From JAAFIP01 sp043777795 (GTDB taxonomy: Bacteria; Pseudomonadota; Gammaproteobacteria; Burkholderiales; Burkholderiaceae_C): 12,291 bases of DNA. Both the position numbers and the translations under genes were made by a program. The notes beneath the pieces were generated by a model, which saw only the letters and a program-made list of their open reading frames with translations, did not search any database and was not told the origin of the DNA. Below are positions 6,100-12,291 of the stretch, piece after piece; the first letter of the stretch is position 1; every line of letters starts with the position of its first letter. The stretch is from NCBI GenBank assembly GCA_043777795.1, contig JAYWHJ010000070.1, positions 1 through 12,291 of the forward strand, in the 5' to 3' direction.

Positions 6100-7080
6100 T
6101 TAGACATACTGCACCAGCCACATCACCAGTGCCACCGTGGGTAATGCCAGCACAGTGGAAACTGCCATGCTGGCAGTCACCAGTTCTTCTGCCACTTGGT
6201 AGCGCTGCGAAAACAAAAACACATTGGCACCAATGGGCAACGACGCAGTGACGATCACCACCGACAACGGTAAGCCGCGCAAGCCGAGCGCCCAGCCCAG
6301 CGCGGCCACCATCGCCGGCAACAACAAGTTTTTGGCAGCCGATATCCACAGTGCGCTGCGCAGATGGCGCAGCGGCGCTCCTTGCGCTAAGGTAATGCCC
6401 ACCAAGATCAAGGCCAGGGGGCTGAACGATTGGCCCAGCAGTTGCATGGGCTTGTCAATCACCTGCGGCAAGCTCAGCCCAGTTTGCGCAAACAGCAGCC
6501 CACAAATGATAGGCAATGGCACCGGGTGAATGATGGCGTTGCGCGCTGCTTGCCATACGGTGCGCCACACAGGCGGGCGCTGTAGCGGGGCTGTGGCAAC
6601 GCCATGGTGGCCCGCATTCACCACTGCGTTGCCTTGCTCACGCAGCAGCGCAAACTCCAGCACAATGGTGGCCATAGTCAGCATCACCAACGCGTGCAGC
6701 GACACAATCGGCAGCAGCACCGCCAACCCTGCACTACCGTAGGCGATGCCAATCAGCGCAATGCCCATCATCACGGAATTGCTAAACGTGGTGGCCAGCG
6801 CCAGCACGGCTCCGCGCCGCGTAAAACCCACCACGGCCATGGTTGCGCCAAACAGCAGCCAGAGCGCGCCAAAGTATGCCAATAGAGACGCGGCATTCAC
6901 CGCCTCGGGGCGCACCTGCGCCATGGTGCGAAACAGCAGCGCGGGCAGCACGACCATGAAAACCAGATTTGACAGGTCTTTGACACCGCTGGCGCTGATG
7001 ATTTTCGTGCGACCCGATACAAAGCCGATAGCGATGAGCAGCACCACCGGCAGCAAGGCATTCAAGACGGGATGGTTCAT
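6100..7080 (-). CDS. AEC family (auxin efflux carrier-type) membrane transporter
   Basis: This 326-aa inner-membrane protein belongs to the AEC/Mem_trans transporters, which in bacteria typically move malate, malonate or other small organic anions; the substrate cannot be told from sequence. About ten hydrophobic segments are visible, five on each side of a polar loop (about 147-185), the usual 5+5 layout. Conserved family features are the early VVLPALLFRTMAQ (43-55), the FSNSVMMGIALIGIAYG segment (99-115) with its Asn in a broken helix, PIICGLLFAQTGLSLP (190-205), and SLPIGANVFLFSQRY (280-294). Length matches the family. The start ATG at 7080 has AGGA close by but only one base away, so ribosome spacing is poor. 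The gene lies downstream of the RND permease on the same strand but is separated by 105 bp including a dispersed repeat, so cotranscription is uncertain. Confidence 0.9.
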   Translation of the reverse strand: MNHPVLNALLPVVLLIAIGFVSGRTKIISASGVKDLSNLVFMVVLPALLFRTMAQVRPEAVNAASLLAYFGALWLLFGATMAVVGFTRRGAVLALATTFSNSVMMGIALIGIAYGSAGLAVLLPIVSLHALVMLTMATIVLEFALLREQGNAVVNAGHHGVATAPLQRPPVWRTVWQAARNAIIHPVPLPIICGLLFAQTGLSLPQVIDKPMQLLGQSFSPLALILVGITLAQGAPLRHLRSALWISAAKNLLLPAMVAALGWALGLRGLPLSVVIVTASLPIGANVFLFSQRYQVAEELVTASMAVSTVLALPTVALVMWLVQYV

Positions 7081-7132
7081 GTCCTAGCGTTGCAATTGGC
7101 CGAAATTTTTATGCCCAATACCGCTCCAACGC

Positions 7133-7170
7133 ATTAAAATATTGCGGGAGCAGCTATGAATTAAATAGTA
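7133..7170 (+). repeat. dispersed AT-rich repeat, copy B
   Basis: This segment matches the minus strand of 903-940 at 31 of 38 positions. It lies between the RND permease stop and the AEC permease start. Slightly larger imperfect arms (GCAT..AATATT and AATAG..ATGC, 7131-7173) could form a hairpin at the 3' end of the RND mRNA, so it may help end or stabilise that transcript. Confidence 0.65.
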
Positions 7171-7185
7171 TGCAGAGTGACCTGC

Positions 7186-10100
7186 TTACTTGGCCAACAC
7201 CTCAGCAGGCACCAGACCAGGTGCCACAGCATGGGGCGTTGCAGGCGCATGGGCCTCTGCAATCACGGTTTTTATGGCCCCGGGTGCTGCTTTGCGCGCA
7301 AACAGCGTGTACATGGTGGGCACCACAAAAATAGTGAGCAAGGTGCCTAGGGACATACCGCCCACAATCACCCAACCAATTTGCTGACGGCTCTCCGCCC
7401 CGGCACCGGTGGCCAGCGCCAACGGCAACGCACCCAGCACCATTGCACCGGTAGTCATCAAAATGGGGCGCAGGCGCTGGGCCGCAGATTTTTGGATCGC
7501 GGTCCAGGTGTCCACACCTTCTTCGCGCAGCTTGTTGGCAAACTCCACGATCAAAATGCCGTGCTTGGTAATCAGCCCCACCAAGGTGATTAGCCCAATC
7601 TGGCTGAACACGTTGAGCGTGCCGCCACTCCACTGCAAGGCCGCCAGTGCGCCCACCATCGACAAAGGCACAGAGAGCATGATGACAAAGGGATCGACAA
7701 AACTCTCAAACTGCGCGGCCAGCACCAGGAAGATGAAGAGCAACGCCATTGCAAACACGATAGCCAGCGAGCCAGACGATTTTTTAAACTCGCGGCTTTG
7801 ACCGTTCAGGTCGGTGGCGTAGCCAGGCTTGAGCACTTTTTGCGAGGTAGCGTCCATAAACTCCAGCGCTTTGCCCAGCGAATAGTCGGGCGACAGGTTG
7901 GCCGTGATAGAGGCCGAGCGTCGCTGTCCAAAATGGTTGAGCTCGCGAGGTACCACGATCTCGCGCAGCTTGACCAACGCCGACAGCGGGATCATGGCGT
8001 CATTGCGGCCACGGACAAAAATTTTCTCAATGTCGTCGGGCGTATCGCGCTCGGCGGAGCTGGTTTGCACAATCACGTCGTACTGCTCGCCTTCGCGTTT
8101 GTAGCGCGTGACCGCGCGACCGCCCAGCATGGTTTCCACCGCACGGGCCACGGCATCGACGCTCACACCCATGTCGGCGGCGCGCTCGCGGTCGACTTCC
8201 ATTTTGATCTCGGGCTTGTTCAGGCGCAGGTCGGTGTCTACCTGCACAAAGCCGGGGTTTTTAGCCAGCTCGTCCTGGAAGGCACGCACCACCTGGCTTA
8301 AGTTTTGGTAGCTGTCAGAGGTAACAATCACGTAGTTGATCGGCCGTTCGCGAAAGGCCTGGCCCAATGAGGGCGGTGTGATGGGAAAGGCCGTGACACC
8401 AGGCAAGCTACTGATGCGGCCCGACATTTCACGCGCCAGGTCATAGGTTTTTTTAGTGCGCTCTTCCCATGGCACGGCGCGGTAAAACACATTGCCCTGC
8501 GCTACGGTGGGGTTGCCCGCTACGGTGAAGATGCGATCAAACTCTTTGTACTGCATGCCGATGCGCTCGATGGCTTCGGCGTATTTGGAGGTGTAGTCCA
8601 GTGTGGCACCGTCGGGGCCGTTGATCACCGTGAGAATCACGCCGCGGTCTTCCATCGGCGCCAGCTCGCGTTTGATGTCTTGCAACAGTGCCCACGTGCC
8701 CACGCCCGAGCCGATCATCACCAGCACCACCACCCAGCGCGCCTTGAGCGACCAGCCCAGCAGCTTGCTGTAGCCGCGCGTCAGGGCGTTCAGGCCGCGC
8801 TCAATCCAGCGGTCAAAAAACCACGGGTTGGGGTTGTGCTTGAGCAGCTTGGAGCACATCATGGGCGAGAGCGTGAGCGCCACAAAACCCGACACCACCA
8901 CCGAGCCAGCCAAGGCCAGCGCAAACTCGGTAAACAAGCGCCCGGTGCGCCCCGGCGCAAAGGCCAAGGGTGCGTACACTGCCGCCAGCGTGAGCGTCAT
9001 GGCCACCACGGCAAAGCCGATTTCTTTGGACCCGATGATCGCCGCGTCCAGCGGTGCCTTGCCCTCCTCAATATGCCGGTAGATATTCTCCAGCACCACA
9101 ATGGCATCGTCCACCACCAGCCCAATCGCCAGCACCAAGGCCAAAAGAGTGAGCGTGTTGATAGTGAAGCCAAACAGCGCCATTAAGGCGAAGGTGCCGA
9201 TCAATGACACCGGAATAGTAATAAGCGGAATGATGGAAGCGCGCAGGGTACGCAAGAAGACAAAGATCACCAAGGCCACCAGCACCACGGCCTCCGCGAT
9301 CGTGGAGTAAACGGCCTTGATGGACCGGTCGATAAACACCGAGTTATCGTTGGCCACGTCAATCTCAATGCCGGGCGGCAGATTCTCTTTGATCTTCGGG
9401 ATCATGGCACGCACGGCAGCGGACAAATCCAGCGGGTTGGCGGTGGCGTTGCGGATCACGCCCAGAGTGATGGCGTTGCGGCCGTTCAGGCGGGTAGAGG
9501 TGCGCTCCGCAGCGGGGCCCTGGCGGATCTGGGCCACATCGCCAATGCGCACGGGCAGCCCGTTGACGTTTTTGATCTGGATGGAGGCAAACTCAGCGGG
9601 GCGCTGCAAGTCGGTGGCGCTGGTGACGTTAAATTCGCGCTGCTTGCTCTCGATGCGGCCGGCGGGCACCTCGACATTAGAGCGGCGCAAGGCGTCCTCC
9701 ACGTCTTGGGTGGTGAGCTTGTACGCGGCGAGTTTGTCGGGGTCTAGCCAAATGCGCATCGAGTATTTGCGCTCGCCAAAGATGCGCACATCGGCTGCAC
9801 CGGGTGCGGTTTGCAACATGGGCTTGGCCTGTCGGTTCGCCAAGTCTGATAGTTGCAGTGATGTGAGAGTATCTGAGCTAAACGCCAGCCAGATCACGGG
9901 GAAGGCATCGGCCTCGACCTTGGCAATCACCGGTTCGTCAATGCCGGTGGCGGGCAAGCGCAGGCGCACGCGGCTGACCTTGTCGCGCACGTCGGCGGCG
10001 GCGCTGTCGGCATCACGGCTAAGCGCAAAGCGCACGGTGATCTGGCTTTGCTCTTGGCGGCTAATGGAGGTGATGATGTCGACACCTTCAATGCCTGCCA

Positions 10101-10311
10101 GCGAGTCTTCCAACACCTTGGTCACTTGGCTTTCCACCACTTCGCTGGAGGCACCCAAGTAGCGCGTTTCTACCGTCACGGTGGGCTCGTCAATCTTGGG
10201 GTACTCGCGCACCGCCAGTTTGGTAAACGACACGTAGCCGACCAACACGATGAGCAAGGACAGCACCGTGGCAAACACGGGACGGCGGATGGATACCTCT
10301 GGCAGTTGCAT
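7186..10311 (-). CDS. RND efflux pump inner-membrane permease, HAE-1 family (AcrB-like)
   Basis: This 1041-aa proton-driven antiporter should export hydrophobic or amphiphilic compounds, as a trimer with the adaptor encoded just upstream. Layout: TM1 at about 12-30, a large periplasmic domain (31-335), TM2-6 (about 336-490), a cytoplasmic helix and TM7 (about 523-543), the second periplasmic domain (544-845), and TM8-12 (about 846-1005). Proton-relay residues are present: the Asp pair D401-D402 in GLVVDDAIVVLENI, Lys916 in GLITKHGILIVEFAN, and the Arg of RLRPILMTT (near 948). Length is typical. The C-terminal 35 residues form an Ala/Pro-rich tail. The ATG at 10311 has AGGAG (10318-10322) six bases upstream and lies 34 bp after the adaptor stop, so the two are cotranscribed. 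Whether it transports drugs, solvents or metabolites cannot be told here. Confidence 0.95.
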   Translation of the reverse strand: MQLPEVSIRRPVFATVLSLLIVLVGYVSFTKLAVREYPKIDEPTVTVETRYLGASSEVVESQVTKVLEDSLAGIEGVDIITSISRQEQSQITVRFALSRDADSAAADVRDKVSRVRLRLPATGIDEPVIAKVEADAFPVIWLAFSSDTLTSLQLSDLANRQAKPMLQTAPGAADVRIFGERKYSMRIWLDPDKLAAYKLTTQDVEDALRRSNVEVPAGRIESKQREFNVTSATDLQRPAEFASIQIKNVNGLPVRIGDVAQIRQGPAAERTSTRLNGRNAITLGVIRNATANPLDLSAAVRAMIPKIKENLPPGIEIDVANDNSVFIDRSIKAVYSTIAEAVVLVALVIFVFLRTLRASIIPLITIPVSLIGTFALMALFGFTINTLTLLALVLAIGLVVDDAIVVLENIYRHIEEGKAPLDAAIIGSKEIGFAVVAMTLTLAAVYAPLAFAPGRTGRLFTEFALALAGSVVVSGFVALTLSPMMCSKLLKHNPNPWFFDRWIERGLNALTRGYSKLLGWSLKARWVVVLVMIGSGVGTWALLQDIKRELAPMEDRGVILTVINGPDGATLDYTSKYAEAIERIGMQYKEFDRIFTVAGNPTVAQGNVFYRAVPWEERTKKTYDLAREMSGRISSLPGVTAFPITPPSLGQAFRERPINYVIVTSDSYQNLSQVVRAFQDELAKNPGFVQVDTDLRLNKPEIKMEVDRERAADMGVSVDAVARAVETMLGGRAVTRYKREGEQYDVIVQTSSAERDTPDDIEKIFVRGRNDAMIPLSALVKLREIVVPRELNHFGQRRSASITANLSPDYSLGKALEFMDATSQKVLKPGYATDLNGQSREFKKSSGSLAIVFAMALLFIFLVLAAQFESFVDPFVIMLSVPLSMVGALAALQWSGGTLNVFSQIGLITLVGLITKHGILIVEFANKLREEGVDTWTAIQKSAAQRLRPILMTTGAMVLGALPLALATGAGAESRQQIGWVIVGGMSLGTLLTIFVVPTMYTLFARKAAPGAIKTVIAEAHAPATPHAVAPGLVPAEVLAK

Positions 10312-10317
10312 GGGGTG

Positions 10318-10322
10318 CTCCT
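10318..10322 (-). promoter_or_regulatory. ribosome binding site of the RND permease gene
   Basis: AGGAG on the minus strand lies six bases before the ATG at 10311. It confirms the start and shows independent ribosome entry within the two-gene mRNA. Confidence 0.75.
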
Positions 10323-10345
10323 AGTGGGTATGCGTTGGAATAGAA

Positions 10346-12226
10346 CTAGCGACTGGCGCTGGATGCGGCATTGGCCGGGGCAGGTACCTGGGAGACGGCA
10401 GGCACAGTGGTTGGCACGCCCACGGCACCACTGCCGCTATTTTGCGCCTGCACAGCAGCACCTGTTGCACCGCTGTTTTGGCCTGGTGCCCCTTGTCCTG
10501 GGGCTGCAGCGCCCGCTGCGCCTGGGCTGGCCGCAGCGCCTTCACCTGGTCTGCCCCCACCGCCGCCGCCACGGCTTACCTCAATCACCCGCAGGGGTGA
10601 GTTGTCGCGCTGCAAACGCTGCTGCCCGGCCACCACCACGGTGTCGCCATCGGCCACACCTTCGGTAATCTCTACACGCCCGGGGCGGCGGATACCAATT
10701 TTTACCTCAGTGCGCAGCGATACCAATCGCTTGCCGTTTACAAACACCGGCGCCTGCGGCGCTGGCACTGCAGCCGCACTGCCACTTGGCGCGCCACTGC
10801 CCGGCGCTGCGCTTGAACCCGCCGCTGATGAGCTGGCTGCCGCTGTGGCTGCCGCCTTTTTTGCGATCTCAGCCAAGGCCTTGAACTGCTCTTCGGTCTG
10901 CTCGACTACCTTGATGACAAACTGGCGGCCTCCTTGGGGGATGATGGCCTCTTCAGGGATGGTGAGTGAGGATTCTTTGATGTTGAACACGGTATTCACC
11001 CGGGCGAACATGCCCGGACGCAATGGCCCGCCGCCCTGCCCGCCACCCTGTACAGTTTGCCCGCCCGGCCTGCTTGTCGGGCCTGCTGCCATGCTCGCGC
11101 CAGCGCCACCCGGGCGGCCAGGAGATGCGCCCGCCCGTGCGCCGCTTGTCCCGCCCGCAGCAGCGCTGCGCGCTGCTGCGCTGTACGGTGTGCAAGCCGC
11201 AGCAACTTGGTCTACGTTAGGCCGAGGCGTTGTATCGCCAGCAGCCGTCGCCGACCTTTGCCCAGAGACTTGTGCGGGCGCTTGTGCGGGCCGCACAAAG
11301 GGCTTGTCCACCGGCTTTGCAGCTGCCGCGCCCGGTGCACCACTGGGCGCGCCAGAGGCCGCGCCCGCTGGGGCAGCCGCAGGGCGCATCGGTTCGCCTC
11401 CCGTATTAGGCAGCACAGCGCGTACCGAAATCGAGCGGCCATTGGCATCAATTTGAGGGTCAATCGCCTCGACCTTGGCTTTGAAAGTGCGCCCCGGCAT
11501 GGCATCGAGTTGCAGCTCGACCTGCTGGTCGCGCTTGAGCTTGCCCTGAAAGCGCTCGGGCAATTTAAAGTCCACATACATAGACGACAGGTCTTCGATA
11601 TTGACCAGGTCAGCACCGTCTTTGACGTAATCGCCAATGTTGATGTTGCGGATACCTACTGTGCCGTCAAACGGCGCGATGATGCGCATGCGGTCCAGGC
11701 GGGCGCAGGCCAGCGCCAGCTGCGCCTCTACTACTTGCATGTTGGCCGCGCTTTCGTCCACTACGCGCTGGGCAATAAAGCTTTGCGCCACCAAGTCTTG
11801 GTTGCGTTTGAGGTTAGCGCGGGCAATGGACACCTGGGCATCGGCCTGGCGCACCTCGGCGCGTTGCAGCACGTCGTCCAGTTGCACCATCACATCGCCC
11901 TTGCGCACTCTGCCCCCATCGCTAAAGCCCATGGTCATTACGCGGCCAGCCACTTCGGGGCGCAGCATGACGTTCTGGCGCGAGCGCATGCTGCCCACCG
12001 ACTGCGCATCGTCTTGCAGGCGGGTAATTTCTACCTTGGCCACTTCTACACCTATGGGGCCGCCAGGGCCAGCTCCAGGGCCACCCGCCCGCGGTGCCGA
12101 TGCGCCACTGGCTGCGCCGGTAATCACGGTGGGCCCTTGCGGCTTATTTTGGTACCAATATGCAGCACCTGAAGCCGCAGCAATGCCTACAACGGCAATG
12201 GCGGAGTAAATTACCTTAGAAGCCAT
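10346..12226 (-). CDS. RND efflux periplasmic adaptor (membrane fusion protein) with large low-complexity insertions
   Basis: The adaptor links the permease to an outer-membrane channel. Residues 5-24 are a hydrophobic N-terminal segment without a lipobox Cys, so an uncleaved anchor or signal peptide. A Gly/Pro-rich linker (36-58) follows. Lipoyl halves: VMLRPEVAGRVMTMGFSDGG (86-105) and IIAPFDGTVGIRNINIGDYV (182-201). A helical hairpin fills about 118-180, and the beta-barrel starts with MYVDFKLPE (216-224) and VEAIDPQIDANGRSISVRA (252-270). Then an unusual Ala/Gly/Pro/Ser-rich insertion (about 278-400) interrupts the barrel before LRPGMFARVNTVF (402-414). A second low-complexity stretch (about 447-494) splits the membrane-proximal domain, and a Gly/Ala/Pro-rich tail occupies 551-626. 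Without these three parts the length is about 380, normal for the family. The reading frame is intact on both sides. No Shine-Dalgarno is visible before the ATG at 12226. Confidence 0.92.
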   Translation of the reverse strand: MASKVIYSAIAVVGIAAASGAAYWYQNKPQGPTVITGAASGASAPRAGGPGAGPGGPIGVEVAKVEITRLQDDAQSVGSMRSRQNVMLRPEVAGRVMTMGFSDGGRVRKGDVMVQLDDVLQRAEVRQADAQVSIARANLKRNQDLVAQSFIAQRVVDESAANMQVVEAQLALACARLDRMRIIAPFDGTVGIRNINIGDYVKDGADLVNIEDLSSMYVDFKLPERFQGKLKRDQQVELQLDAMPGRTFKAKVEAIDPQIDANGRSISVRAVLPNTGGEPMRPAAAPAGAASGAPSGAPGAAAAKPVDKPFVRPAQAPAQVSGQRSATAAGDTTPRPNVDQVAAACTPYSAAARSAAAGGTSGARAGASPGRPGGAGASMAAGPTSRPGGQTVQGGGQGGGPLRPGMFARVNTVFNIKESSLTIPEEAIIPQGGRQFVIKVVEQTEEQFKALAEIAKKAAATAAASSSAAGSSAAPGSGAPSGSAAAVPAPQAPVFVNGKRLVSLRTEVKIGIRRPGRVEITEGVADGDTVVVAGQQRLQRDNSPLRVIEVSRGGGGGGRPGEGAAASPGAAGAAAPGQGAPGQNSGATGAAVQAQNSGSGAVGVPTTVPAVSQVPAPANAASSASR

Positions 12227-12245
12227 GGGAAGTTGTTTCTATAAT

Positions 12246-12260
12246 TTTATCGTCGATAAA
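12246..12260. promoter_or_regulatory. perfect 15-bp palindrome upstream of the RND operon, likely operator
   Basis: TTTATCG (12246-12252) and CGATAAA (12254-12260) are perfect arms around one base, 20 bp before the adaptor ATG. The size and symmetry suit a dimeric repressor such as a TetR-family protein, which commonly control RND operons. Overlapping AT-rich sequence on the minus strand (TATAGA at 12238-12243) could serve as a -10 element, but no convincing -35 was found. The regulator itself is not in the window. Confidence 0.5.
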
Positions 12261-12291
12261 TAAACCTGCGAAAGGATAAATGTAGCAGGAC

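Noticed and set aside
10371..11456. 361-aa plus-strand open frame antisense to the RND adaptor
   Set aside because: It is an Ala/Pro/Cys-rich shadow of the GC-rich adaptor gene with no family motif; the adaptor on the minus strand has all the conserved motifs.
11057..12172. 371-aa plus-strand open frame antisense to the RND adaptor
   Set aside because: It overlaps the conserved adaptor domains on the other strand, and its Arg/His/Ala-rich composition has no recognisable fold.

Overview
The window looks like chromosomal DNA from a GC-rich betaproteobacterium, probably a Comamonadaceae-type Burkholderiales. This is inferred from the style of the proteins, the codon use, and a short AT-rich dispersed repeat core (aatattgcgggag) that resembles repeats common in that family. 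No rRNA, tRNA, CRISPR array, intact insertion sequence or phage gene is visible.

Layout. (1) 1-1145 holds no gene I can call with confidence. It has protein-like fragments on the minus strand in three different phases, separated by stops (2-226, 348-644, 712-828), a strong hairpin (137-183) and one copy of the dispersed repeat (903-940). It reads like decayed DNA. (2) 1146-2522 (+) encodes a type II NADH:quinone oxidoreductase. (3) After a 237-bp gap with no clear terminator or promoter, 2760-4439 (+) encodes a 559-aa surface lipoprotein. It has a Pro-rich linker carrying an exact 18-bp tandem repeat with two C8 tracts, two carboxypeptidase-regulatory-like beta domains, and a C-terminal YfaP/DUF2135-like domain. 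A strong, probably bidirectional terminator follows. (4) 4514-5296 (-) is a GNAT acetyltransferase, divergent from (5) 5427-6065 (+), a 212-aa protein of unknown function with a possible winged-helix N-terminus. (6) 6100-7080 (-) is an AEC-family permease. (7) 7186-10311 and 10346-12226 (both -) form a two-gene RND efflux operon, adaptor first and HAE-1 permease second. A perfect 15-bp palindrome lies just upstream of the adaptor.

How it works together. The RND pair should form an inner-membrane pump and periplasmic adaptor. No outer-membrane channel is encoded here, so a TolC-like partner must come from elsewhere. The palindrome suggests control by a dimeric repressor, possibly encoded beyond the right edge. 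The remaining genes look like independent housekeeping or accessory units.

The most unusual features are the adaptor, swollen to 626 aa by Ala/Gly/Pro/Ser-rich insertions and a long tail, and the possible slippage tract near the start of the lipoprotein. I found no convincing new multi-gene system.
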